Below are positions 26,565 to 37,293 of a stretch of DNA of 64,000 nt, piece after piece. The position numbers were made by a program, and so were the translations under genes. Origin of the DNA: Parerythrobacter lacustris (GTDB lineage Bacteria; Pseudomonadota; Alphaproteobacteria; Sphingomonadales; Sphingomonadaceae); assembly GCF_024626475.1 (NCBI RefSeq), contig NZ_JANKHH010000001.1, positions 456,281 to 520,280 of the forward strand. Direction: 5' to 3'. The notes under the pieces were generated by a model. That model was not told the origin of the DNA. It did not search any database and worked only from the letters and a program-made list of their open reading frames with translations. The stretch's first letter is position 1, and each line of letters starts with the position of its first letter.

Positions 26565-28073
26565 ATGGCTATCGAGAGGATCGTGATCGTTGGGGGCGGT
26601 ACTGCCGGCTGGATGACCGCCGCCGCCCTGTCGCGCGTGGCGCAAGGCAACGATGTCACGATCACCCTGATCGAGTCCGAGATGATCGGCACCGTCGGGG
26701 TGGGCGAGGCCACCATCCCGCCCTTCGTCGAATTCAACCAGCTGCTCGGGATCGACGAGCGCGAACTGATGGCCGAGGCGCAGGCGAGCTTCAAGCTGGG
26801 CATCCAGTTCGTCAACTGGGGCAAGATCGGCGACAGCTACATCCACCCGTTCGGCGCCTATGGCTACCAGATGGGGGGCATCGCCTTCCACCAGGTGTGG
26901 CACCGTTTCCGGCAGGCTGGGGACAAGCGGCCGATCCAGGTCTACAATCTGGAGACCATGGCCGCCTATTTCGGCAAGTTCCTGCGGACGGAGGACTACA
27001 ACAAGCGCGACGACCTGCCGCCGATCAACTACGCCTATCACATCGACGCGACGCGCTATGCGAAGTTCCTGCGCGGCTACGCCGAAAAGCGCGGGGTCAT
27101 CAGGCGCGAAGGGCGGGTGACCGATGCGACTATCGACGGCGAGAGCGGCTTCGTGGCGTCGGTGACGATGGAGGATGGCGAGGTAATTCCGGGCGATCTG
27201 TTCGTCGATTGCTCGGGTTTTCGTGGGCTGCTTATCGAGCAGGCGCTCCATACCGGCTACGAGGACTGGCGGCACCTGCTGCCCTGCGACCGGGCCGTCG
27301 CGCTTCCGTGCGAGCGAGAGGACGGCAGCGGTCCCCCGCCCTACACCCGCGCGACCGCGCATCGCGCGGGCTGGCAGTGGCAGGTCCCGCTGCAGACCCG
27401 CAACGGCAACGGCCATGTCTATTGCAGCGAGCACATGTCCGACGACGAGGCGCTCGATATCCTGGTCAAGAACATGGCGGGCAAACCCGCAGCGGAACCC
27501 AACTTCCTCCGCTTCGTGACCGGGCGGCGCAAGAAGTTCTGGAACAAGAACGTCGTCGCGATCGGCCTCGCGGCGGGGTTCATGGAGCCGCTCGAATCGA
27601 CTTCGATCCACCTGATCCACACCGGCATCAACAAGCTGATCGCGGTGCTCTCGCTCGACGGGATCACGCAGACGCAGGAGGATAGCTTCAACCGGCTGAC
27701 GGCCAAGGAATACAACCGCATCCGCGACTTCCTGATCCTGCATTACAACGCCACCGCGCGCGACGATTCCGAGTTCTGGAACTACGTCCGGACGATGCCG
27801 GTACCCGAAACGCTGACCGAGAAGATCGAACTGTTCAGGGCCAACGGGCAGATCTTCCGCGAGGAAGACGAGCTGTTCACCGAAACCAGCTGGGCGGCGG
27901 TGATGATGGGGCAGGGCATCCAGATGGCCGGGCACAACCCGGTGGCGGATTCGATGACCCCGGCAACGATCAAGGGCGAGCTCGATGAAATGGAGAAATC
28001 GATCCGTTTCCTGGTCGAGAACATGCCGCTGCATGGCGAATACCTGGCGAAGTATTGCCCCACGCGGATATAG
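26565..28073 (+). CDS. Tryptophan-halogenase-family flavoprotein
   Basis: FAD-dependent halogenase family, 502 residues. The dinucleotide-binding motif GGGTAGW is at residues 10-16. The lysine that forms the chloramine in PrnA-type enzymes is present (Lys77 in ASFKLGI), as is the conserved glutamate (Glu344 in EPLESTS) and the W-x-W-x-(I/V)-P signature (Trp270/Trp272, WQWQVP). All catalytic landmarks are therefore kept. The gene diverges from the TonB receptor and precedes a second lacI. Homologues next to glycan TonB receptors are frequent in Caulobacter and sphingomonads, and their real substrate is unclear; tryptophan should not be assumed. Confidence 0.9.
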   Translation: MAIERIVIVGGGTAGWMTAAALSRVAQGNDVTITLIESEMIGTVGVGEATIPPFVEFNQLLGIDERELMAEAQASFKLGIQFVNWGKIGDSYIHPFGAYGYQMGGIAFHQVWHRFRQAGDKRPIQVYNLETMAAYFGKFLRTEDYNKRDDLPPINYAYHIDATRYAKFLRGYAEKRGVIRREGRVTDATIDGESGFVASVTMEDGEVIPGDLFVDCSGFRGLLIEQALHTGYEDWRHLLPCDRAVALPCEREDGSGPPPYTRATAHRAGWQWQVPLQTRNGNGHVYCSEHMSDDEALDILVKNMAGKPAAEPNFLRFVTGRRKKFWNKNVVAIGLAAGFMEPLESTSIHLIHTGINKLIAVLSLDGITQTQEDSFNRLTAKEYNRIRDFLILHYNATARDDSEFWNYVRTMPVPETLTEKIELFRANGQIFREEDELFTETSWAAVMMGQGIQMAGHNPVADSMTPATIKGELDEMEKSIRFLVENMPLHGEYLAKYCPTRI

Positions 28074-28133
28074 TCGAAAGGCTTGCAATCCGCCGGGACG
28101 CGGGTGATTGACGGGTCGGGTTCGGAGAGGGTC

Positions 28134-29159
28134 ATGACACGCAACGCGCCGCGCTACCGCGTTACATCATTCGACGTTGCTGCCGCAGCGGGGGTCAGCC
28201 AGTCGACCGTTTCGCGCGCGCTCGCCGGATCGAGCGCGATTACCGAGGAAACTCGCGCCCGGGTTGTCGCCGCTGCCGAACAGCTGGGATATGTCGTCGA
28301 CGCCCGTGCTGCCATGCTCCGCCGTGGCCGGACCGGAACGATAGCGGTGGTGGTGATCTGCCGCACGGGCGAGGCCGCGTCCGACATCAACCCGTTCTAT
28401 TTTTCGCTGCTCGGTTCGGTCAGCGCCGCGGCGGCCGAACAGGGCTACGAGACGCTGGTCTCGTTCCAGTCGGCGCGGGAATCGCTGTTCGGCCGTTACG
28501 AGGAACGCGGGCAGGCCGACGGGGTGATCGTGATCGGCACCACCACCAACGATGCCGCGTGGGAATATTTTCGCGGTCTCGACGACAAGGGAGCGAACCT
28601 CGCCTTCTGGGGCTCGCCGTTCGACGACCTCGAGTGGGTGCGGTCGGACAATTTCGAGGGCGGGCAGATCGCGACACACACGTTGATCGAGGCCGGGTAT
28701 CGCCAGATCGTCCATATCGGGACGCGGGTTTCCACCCAGCGCCAGTTCGAGGAACGGTATGACGGCTATGCCGCCGCGATGGCAAAGGCCGGGCTCGCGC
28801 CGCAGATCGAAGTCATCGACGAGACCGCCGACCGCGAATCGCAGGGGCGCAAGGCGGTTGCCGCGCTGGTCGAGAAGGGCACCGCTTACGATGCCCTGTT
28901 CATCGCCTGCGACGCCATTGCGCTGGGCGCGCTCGACGAACTCGGTCGGCGCGGGATTTCGGTGCCAGGCGACTGCGGCGTGATCGGCTTCGACGGAATC
29001 CGTGCGGGAACCTACAGCAACCCGCCGCTGACCAGCATCGAGCCCGATTTCGAAACTGCCGGCGCGCAACTGGTCCGCACGGTGCTGGGCGAACAGCGCG
29101 AGGCGAGCGAGCGCCGGGTGCCGGTGCACCTGCTGCGGCGCGGCAGCGTCAGGGCCTGA
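28134..29159 (+). CDS. LacI-family transcriptional regulator
   Basis: Second LacI-type regulator of the island, 341 residues. The ATG at 28134 follows GGAGAGG and gives MTRNAPRYRVTSFDVAAAAG with the helix-turn-helix GVSQSTVSRALAGSS at about residues 20-34. The effector domain ends with EPDFETAGAQLVRTVLGE. A TTG start 17 codons earlier is possible but lacks a ribosome site. It lies 60 bases after the halogenase gene, probably cotranscribed. It overlaps the convergent aldo/keto reductase by 11 bases. Its effector is unknown. Confidence 0.92.
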   Translation: MTRNAPRYRVTSFDVAAAAGVSQSTVSRALAGSSAITEETRARVVAAAEQLGYVVDARAAMLRRGRTGTIAVVVICRTGEAASDINPFYFSLLGSVSAAAAEQGYETLVSFQSARESLFGRYEERGQADGVIVIGTTTNDAAWEYFRGLDDKGANLAFWGSPFDDLEWVRSDNFEGGQIATHTLIEAGYRQIVHIGTRVSTQRQFEERYDGYAAAMAKAGLAPQIEVIDETADRESQGRKAVAALVEKGTAYDALFIACDAIALGALDELGRRGISVPGDCGVIGFDGIRAGTYSNPPLTSIEPDFETAGAQLVRTVLGEQREASERRVPVHLLRRGSVRA

Positions 29160-30168
29160 CGCTCAGCTTGATCTCGCCCTGCGGCATGCCGAAGATGCCC
29201 AGCACCGGGTGCGGCTGGTAGGGCTTTTCGAGCCGGCGGATCTCTTCTGGGCTGAGCGCGACATCGAGCGCTGCAACGGCATCGTCGATATGATGCGCCT
29301 TGGTCGCGCCGATAATCGGGCTGGTGACTTCGGGCTTGTGCAGCACCCAGGCCAGCGCGATCTGCGCCATCGGTAGCCCGCGCTCCTTCGCCAGCGCTTC
29401 CACCGCCTCGACGATCTGCCGGTCGTTTTCCTGCGTCCGCGAATAGAGCGCCTTGCCCACCAGATCACTCTCGGACCGGTCGGTCTGGCTATCCCACGGA
29501 CGGGTGAGTTTGCCGCGCGCCAGCGGGCTCCACGGCATGACCGCGATATTCCTGTCGGCGCATAGCGGTAGCATCTCGCGCTCTTCCTCGCGGTAGAGCA
29601 GGTTGACGTAGTTCTGCATCGAAACGAATTGCTTCAATCCGGCGCTTTCGGCCAGGTGGAGCATTTTCTGGAACTGCCAGGCGAACATGCTCGAAGCGCC
29701 GACATAGCGCACCTTGCCGCTGCGCACGATTGCATCCAGGGTTTCGACGATCTCTTCCATCGGGGTATTCGGATCGAGCCGGTGGATCTGGTAGAGATCG
29801 ATGTAATCGGTGCCGAGCCGCCGCAGGCTGTCGTCGACCGCATGCATCAGCGCCTTCGCCGACAGTCCGCCGGTGTTGGGTGCGTCGCGCCAGCGAAAAA
29901 ACGCCTTGGTCGCGATCACGATCTCGTCGCGGTGGGCCATCTCCTTGAGCAGCTTGCCGGTGATCTCTTCGCTGGTGCCGCCCGAATACATGTTGGCGGT
30001 GTCGAAGAAATTGATCCCCGCCTCGAGCGCCTGACGGAAGAACGGGCGCGCGTCGTCTTCGCCCATGGTCCAGTCGTGCCCCTGCGCCGCCGCATCGCCA
30101 AAGCTCATGCACCCGAGGCACAGCTTGGAGACGGTGAGGCCGGTGTTGCCGAACTGGACGTATTTCAT
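29149..30168 (-). CDS. Aldo/keto reductase
   Basis: NADPH-dependent oxidoreductase of the AKR superfamily (YajO/Tas-like branch), 339 residues. The catalytic tetrad is visible: Asp and Tyr in FFDTANMYSGG, Lys in IVIATKAFF and His in LYQIHRLDP. A C-terminal cofactor-phosphate stretch SPIIGATKAHHIDDA is also present. The open frame extends 357 codons upstream over the divergent gene, but the ATG at 30168 with AGGAA upstream and the family start MKYVQFGNTGLTVSKLCLG decide the start. Substrate unknown. Confidence 0.92.
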   Translation of the reverse strand: MKYVQFGNTGLTVSKLCLGCMSFGDAAAQGHDWTMGEDDARPFFRQALEAGINFFDTANMYSGGTSEEITGKLLKEMAHRDEIVIATKAFFRWRDAPNTGGLSAKALMHAVDDSLRRLGTDYIDLYQIHRLDPNTPMEEIVETLDAIVRSGKVRYVGASSMFAWQFQKMLHLAESAGLKQFVSMQNYVNLLYREEEREMLPLCADRNIAVMPWSPLARGKLTRPWDSQTDRSESDLVGKALYSRTQENDRQIVEAVEALAKERGLPMAQIALAWVLHKPEVTSPIIGATKAHHIDDAVAALDVALSPEEIRRLEKPYQPHPVLGIFGMPQGEIKLSVRP

Positions 30169-30240
30169 GCGCGGGTTCCTCTGCTCCGGTGGCAGGCTAG
30201 CAGTCTGGCTATGGCGGGCAATAGGCGAACCCGCTTGCAG

Positions 30241-30260
30241 ATATAAAGAAACCTTTATAT
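30241..30260. promoter_or_regulatory. Palindromic operator at the aldo/keto reductase / arsR promoter
   Basis: ATATAAAG, four bases, CTTTATAT: a perfect 8-bp inverted repeat in otherwise GC-rich DNA. It ends on the arsR start codon and contains TATAAA on both strands, so it overlaps likely -10 elements in both directions. ArsR-family proteins bind AT-rich palindromes of this kind; autoregulation is inferred. Confidence 0.7.
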
Positions 30261-31269
30261 GTCGCTCTCGATGCGTATCGAAGCGATCATGCGGGCGCTT
30301 GCCGACCCTACGCGGCTGCGGATCATGCGGCTGCTGTCCGCCATGGAGTTGGCGGTGGGTGAGCTGGCGCAGGTGCTCGGGCAAAGCCAGCCGCGCGTCT
30401 CGCGTCATGTCGGCATCCTGTGCGATGCGGGCCTTGCCGAGCGTCACCGTGAAGGCAGCTGGGTGTTCCTGCGCGCCGCTATCGGGCCGGAACGCGGCAA
30501 TGTGGTGGGCGAGGCGGTCGCGCGGTTGCTGGCCACGGCGGAACGCGAAGACCCCGAGTTTGCGGTCGCCTGCGAGGACGACCGGCGCCATCTCGCGACT
30601 ATTCGCGCTGCGAGGGAAAAGAGCGCCGAGGCCTATTTCGCGCGCCATGCGGAAGACTGGGACGAGCTGCGCAGCCTGCACAGTCCGGATGGCTTGGTCG
30701 AAGCGCGACTGGCTTTCGCGTTGGGCGATATGCCGCTCGGCCAGTTGCTCGATGTCGGTACCGGGACTGGGCGGATGGCCGAGCTGTTTGCCGACCGCGC
30801 CGAGCGGATCGTCGCGCTCGACAAGAGCCTCGATATGCTGCGGATCGCGCGTGCCAAGCTGCAGAACCTGCCCGCCGACGGGGTCGAATTGGTGCAGGGG
30901 GACTTCGCCGCGCTGCCCTTTGCCGCGCAAAGCTTCGACACGGTGCTGCTGCACCAGGTGCTCCATTTCGCGCAGGATCCGTCGGTCGCACTGACCGAAG
31001 CGGCGCGGGTCACCCGGCCCGGCGGGCGGATCGCCATCGTCGATTTCGCCGCGCACGAACGGGAAGATTTGCGCGAACGCTATGCCCATGCCCGGCTCGG
31101 CTTCACCGACGGCGCGGTCCGTACCTTGCTGTCCGAAGCGGGCTACGAGCCGGACGAGCCCATCGCGCTCGAAGAGGGCGAGCTGGTGGTGAAGATCTGG
31201 CTCGGCACCCGCCAAGGCGCGCCGGTGAGCGCAAGGCACAATTCAACCAACAGGAAAGTCGCACCGTGA
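30259..31269 (+). CDS. ArsR-family regulator fused to SAM-dependent methyltransferase domain
   Basis: 336-residue fusion. Residues 1-95 are an ArsR winged helix (RALADPTRLRIMRLLSAME, QSQPRVSRHVGILCDAGLAE). Residues 140-300 are a class I methyltransferase fold with the SAM motif LLDVGTGTGRMAELF near residue 163. It heads metF-metH with a GTGA overlap, so it probably tunes methionine synthesis by sensing SAM or SAH, as proposed for similar ArsR-methyltransferase proteins (SahR-like; recalled, not checked). No ribosome site precedes either the ATG at 30259 or that at 30271. The first lies about a dozen bases from a TATAAA element and may be leaderless. Confidence 0.88.
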   Translation: MSLSMRIEAIMRALADPTRLRIMRLLSAMELAVGELAQVLGQSQPRVSRHVGILCDAGLAERHREGSWVFLRAAIGPERGNVVGEAVARLLATAEREDPEFAVACEDDRRHLATIRAAREKSAEAYFARHAEDWDELRSLHSPDGLVEARLAFALGDMPLGQLLDVGTGTGRMAELFADRAERIVALDKSLDMLRIARAKLQNLPADGVELVQGDFAALPFAAQSFDTVLLHQVLHFAQDPSVALTEAARVTRPGGRIAIVDFAAHEREDLRERYAHARLGFTDGAVRTLLSEAGYEPDEPIALEEGELVVKIWLGTRQGAPVSARHNSTNRKVAP

Positions 31270-32189
31270 CCCCCACGCTCGACCAGATGCACGAAGCGCG
31301 CACGGCGCTCGACAGCCCGTTGTTCAAGGGGCTGCCGGGCGATATCGATGTGTCGTTCGAATTCTTCCCGCCCAAGACCGACAAGATGGGCGAGACGCTG
31401 TGGCAGAGCGTCGAGACGCTGAAGCCGCTCGGCCCGCGTTTCGCCTCGGTCACTTACGGTGCCGGAGGCTCGACCCGGGAGCGCACCCACGAACAGGTCG
31501 TGCGCATCCAGCAGGAGGCAGGCATCCCCGCCGCCGCGCATCTCACCTGCGTCGGGGCGACCAGAGAGGAAGTGAACGCGGTCGCGCGACATTACTGGGA
31601 CGAGGGCATCCGCCATATCGTCGCCTTGCGCGGCGACTCGCCGGAAGGCCGCTACACTCCGCATCCCGGCGGCTATGCCAATGCGGTCGAGCTGATCGCG
31701 GGCCTGAAAGAGGTCGCCGATTTCGAGATTTCGGTCGCCGCCTATCCCGAGGTCCATCCCGACAGCCCCGATGCCCAGTCGGATATCGACAATCTGAAAG
31801 CCAAGTTCGATGCCGGGGCGACGCGTGCGATCACCCAGTTTTTCTTCAACACCAAATGCTTCTTCGAATTCCGCGACCGCGCGGCGGCGGCCGGGATCGG
31901 CGGGGAGATCGTGCCCGGCGTGATGCCGGTGCTCAGCTTCGCCGCTGTCCAGCGGATGAGCGGGCTGTGCGGCACCGCAATCCCGGCATGGATGGAAGGG
32001 CTGTTCGACGGGCTCGACGAGCGCCCCGAAGCGCGCCAGCTGGTCAGCGCCACCATCGCCGCCGAACTGTGCCGCCGGCTCTATGCAGGCGGGGTGCGGC
32101 AGTTCCACTTCTACACCCTCAACCGCGCGGAGCTGAGCTACGCGATCTGCCACATGCTGGGCATGCGCCCGAAGGAGAATGCGGCATGA
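31266..32189 (+). CDS. metF: 5,10-Methylenetetrahydrofolate reductase
   Basis: FAD enzyme that reduces methylene-THF to methyl-THF, the methyl donor for MetH. The 307-residue product is a TIM barrel with the MetF features VSFEFFPPKTDKMGETLW near the start, VTYGAGGST, VALRGDSPEG and TQFFFNTKCFFEFRDRA. The start is GTG overlapping the stop of the regulator gene. It is followed by an ATGA overlap with the first metH half, so methyl-THF production and use are encoded together. Confidence 0.97.
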   Translation: MTPTLDQMHEARTALDSPLFKGLPGDIDVSFEFFPPKTDKMGETLWQSVETLKPLGPRFASVTYGAGGSTRERTHEQVVRIQQEAGIPAAAHLTCVGATREEVNAVARHYWDEGIRHIVALRGDSPEGRYTPHPGGYANAVELIAGLKEVADFEISVAAYPEVHPDSPDAQSDIDNLKAKFDAGATRAITQFFFNTKCFFEFRDRAAAAGIGGEIVPGVMPVLSFAAVQRMSGLCGTAIPAWMEGLFDGLDERPEARQLVSATIAAELCRRLYAGGVRQFHFYTLNRAELSYAICHMLGMRPKENAA

Positions 32190-33232
32190 ACGCGCGCGAC
32201 GAACTGCTGGCCGAGGCGGCGCAGCGCATCCTGATCAAGGATGGGCCCTACGGCACTGCGATCCAGAACGCGAAGCTGTCCGAGGCAGATTACGCGGGCG
32301 AGACCGGGCTGAGCCATGACCAGAAGGGCAACAACGATCTCGTCAACCTGACCAAGCCGCTGGTGATCCGCGCGATCTGCGACGAATATCTCGCTGCGGG
32401 CGCGACCGTGCTCGCGACCAACACCTTCAACGCCAACCGTATCAGCCAGGCCGATTATGGCGCCGAGCATCTGGTGCGGGAGATCAACATCGCCGCCGCC
32501 AAGGTGATCCGCGATGCCTGCGCCGATGCGACCGCAAGCGACGGGCGCAAGCGCTTCGTCTGCGGCGCGATGGGGCCGACCAACAAGACGCTCTCCCTCT
32601 CGCCCAATGTCGAGGACCCAGGCTATCGCGAAGTGACGTTCGACGAGATCGTCGATGTCTACCGCGAACAGGCCGCCGCGCTGATCGAAGGCGGGGTCGA
32701 TTTCGTCTTGATCGAGACGGTGTTCGACACGCTCAACTGCAAGGCCGCGATCATGGCAGTCAAGCAGCTCGAGGCGGAACTCGGCCGCGATATCCCGCTG
32801 ATGATCTCGCTCACGCTGACCGACCTGTCGGGCCGCAACCTGTCGGGCCACACGGTCGAGGCGTTCTGGTACACCGTACGCCATGCGAAACCGGTGACCA
32901 TCGGGCTCAACTGCAGCTTCGGCGCGGAGCAATTGCGCCCGCATGTCCAGCTGCTATCGGGCATCGCGGATACGCTGCTTATGGTCTACCCCAACGCTGG
33001 TCTGCCCAACGAACTAGGCGAGTACGACGAGCTGCCCGAAACCACCGCCGCGCTGGTTCGCCAGTGGGCCGAAGGCGGGCGGGCAAACATCCTCGGCGGA
33101 TGCTGCGGTTCGACCCCGGCGCATATCGCCGCCATCGCGAAGGCGGTGGAGGGGCTGGAGCCGCGTGCGGTCCCCTCGCTCGAACCCAAGATGCGCCTTG
33201 CCGGGTTGGAGCCGTTCACGATGGCAGCATGA
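32186..33232 (+). CDS. metH: Methionine synthase, homocysteine-binding subunit (MetH N-terminal half)
   Basis: Homocysteine S-methyltransferase domain of cobalamin-dependent methionine synthase as a separate 348-residue protein. Zinc ligands are Cys243 (IGLNCSFGAE) and Cys306-Cys307 (LGGCCGSTPAH). The ATG at 32186 overlaps metF by four bases with GAAGGAG upstream. The rest of MetH is the next gene, so methionine synthase is made from two polypeptides, as in several alphaproteobacteria. A hairpin-rich repeat separates the two genes. Confidence 0.95.
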   Translation: MNARDELLAEAAQRILIKDGPYGTAIQNAKLSEADYAGETGLSHDQKGNNDLVNLTKPLVIRAICDEYLAAGATVLATNTFNANRISQADYGAEHLVREINIAAAKVIRDACADATASDGRKRFVCGAMGPTNKTLSLSPNVEDPGYREVTFDEIVDVYREQAAALIEGGVDFVLIETVFDTLNCKAAIMAVKQLEAELGRDIPLMISLTLTDLSGRNLSGHTVEAFWYTVRHAKPVTIGLNCSFGAEQLRPHVQLLSGIADTLLMVYPNAGLPNELGEYDELPETTAALVRQWAEGGRANILGGCCGSTPAHIAAIAKAVEGLEPRAVPSLEPKMRLAGLEPFTMAA

Positions 33233-33239
33233 CAATACG

Positions 33240-33320
33240 CGTCATCCCAGCGAAAGCTGGGATCGGCATCCGCAGACGCCGAGCAAGCCGAAACAGATCC
33301 CAGCTTTCGCTGGGATGACG
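33240..33320. repeat. 81-bp inverted-repeat element between the metH halves
   Basis: Two 25-bp arms (33240-33264 and 33296-33320) are perfect reverse complements around a 31-bp spacer. Each arm contains its own hairpin, CCCAGCGAAAGCTGGG, a 6-bp stem with a GAAA loop. This is the shape of small dispersed repeats seen between genes in alphaproteobacterial genomes. It begins 8 bases after the stop codon and ends 10 bases before the next start. In RNA it could stabilise or partly terminate the operon message. Confidence 0.9.
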
Positions 33321-33330
33321 GAAAGACAGA

Positions 33331-35961
<2,631 letters not shown>

Positions 35962-35970
35962 GCCCGATTC

Positions 35971-37170
35971 CTAGGCGTCGCGTCCTTTCAGCGCGTCCAG
36001 CCGCTTGAGCATGGGCGTAACCATCGGGATCGTCAGCATCGTGCTCGCCACCGCCATCAGCAGCAGCGCGGTGAAGGCGGTGTTGGTGATGATCTGCTTG
36101 TCGAGCAGGATGTTGGCGAAGATGATCATGATCAGCGCCTTGGTCTGGAGCAGCCAGCCGATCAGGCTGGCCTCACCCTTGGCCCAGCCGAGGATGCGCC
36201 CGGCCAGAGCGACCCCGATCAGCTTGCCGGCGACCGCCGCAAGCAGCAGCGCTGCGGCGGCCGCGAACACCACGGTCCCGCCCACGTCCCACTCCGTCCG
36301 CAGACCGGTCGAGAGGAAGAACACCGGCATGATCGTCAGCAGCACGACATTGCGGAACCGGTCCATCGCCTCGTGGCCGTACCAGTCGGCGTCGAGCACC
36401 ACCCCGGCGAGGAACGCTCCGACCATGAAATGCATGCCCGACCAGTCGCCGGCGAGGCCGCACAGCGCAAGCCAGATCAGCCCGACTGGCCAGCGGTCCT
36501 GCTGCGACAATCGCACCATCAGCCGCCGGATCAGCCAGGTGGCGATGGCAAAGCCGACCAGGAACACCAGCTGCCGCCCGATCCGCTCCCAATCGAGCAG
36601 GATCAGCGCCAGCACGCCCCAGATGGCGATATCGTCGAGGCTGGCATAGCGCAGTATACGCTGGCCCAGCGGCTCGCGCAGGATGGCGAGCTTTTCCATA
36701 AACAGCACGAGGATCGGCAGGGCGGTCACGGCACAGGCCATGCCGAGGCCGACGATCACCTGCCAGGTCGCGCCTTCCGGCCCCTGCCAACCGGGCCAGC
36801 GCAGGATCAGCAGCGCCGCCAGCGAGCCGAGCAGCAGCGGCATGCCCAGCGCGAGGCCGGCGGTGATCGAGGTTTCGCGCCGGTGCTTCCATGCCTGTGA
36901 CAGGTCGAGTTCGATCCCGGCGATCCACACGAACAGCATCACCGCCCACACCGCCACGCCGTTGAGCATGCCGATGACCTCGGGGCGGAACACGAAGGCG
37001 TAATACTCGGGCATGGCGGCGCCCAGCACTCCGGGGCCAAGCAAAATCCCGCCTACGATCTGGACCACCACCAGCGGGGCGAAGTATTCGGTCCTCAACA
37101 GCCGCCAGAACAGCCACGGCAGCGCGAAGATGATCAGCAGCGCGATCAGGTAAAATTCGTTGATGGTCAT
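35971..37170 (-). CDS. Cation:proton antiporter, CPA2 family
   Basis: Inner-membrane sodium or potassium/proton exchanger-like protein of 399 residues with about 11-12 helices. Typical CPA2 stretches include VQIVGGILLGPGVLG, FVWIAGIELDLSQAW, MHFMVGAFLAGVVLDADW and MPVFFLSTGLRTEW. No C-terminal TrkA-N (RCK) domain is present, so it is shorter than KefB/KefC. The start at 37170 has a GGGGG site; an ATG 8 codons upstream is possible. Ion specificity is not readable. Confidence 0.9.
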   Translation of the reverse strand: MTINEFYLIALLIIFALPWLFWRLLRTEYFAPLVVVQIVGGILLGPGVLGAAMPEYYAFVFRPEVIGMLNGVAVWAVMLFVWIAGIELDLSQAWKHRRETSITAGLALGMPLLLGSLAALLILRWPGWQGPEGATWQVIVGLGMACAVTALPILVLFMEKLAILREPLGQRILRYASLDDIAIWGVLALILLDWERIGRQLVFLVGFAIATWLIRRLMVRLSQQDRWPVGLIWLALCGLAGDWSGMHFMVGAFLAGVVLDADWYGHEAMDRFRNVVLLTIMPVFFLSTGLRTEWDVGGTVVFAAAAALLLAAVAGKLIGVALAGRILGWAKGEASLIGWLLQTKALIMIIFANILLDKQIITNTAFTALLLMAVASTMLTIPMVTPMLKRLDALKGRDA

Positions 37171-37293
37171 GCTGCCCCCAATGTTCCAGAGCATCTGCGG
37201 CGATTAGGAACGCATTGCAACCGGACTGTTCGGACGATCGAGCAAGCTTGGGCCTGTTGCGATGCAAGGTCACGATTTGTTGTGCTTTGATCG

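Noticed and set aside
26427-28088. Minus-strand open frame of 553 codons
   Set aside because: Antisense to the halogenase gene, which keeps all catalytic residues; the opposite frame shows no motif.
30169-31239. 357-codon N-terminal extension of the aldo/keto reductase
   Set aside because: It overlaps the whole ArsR-methyltransferase gene and the palindromic promoter. The family N terminus and ribosome site are at 30168.
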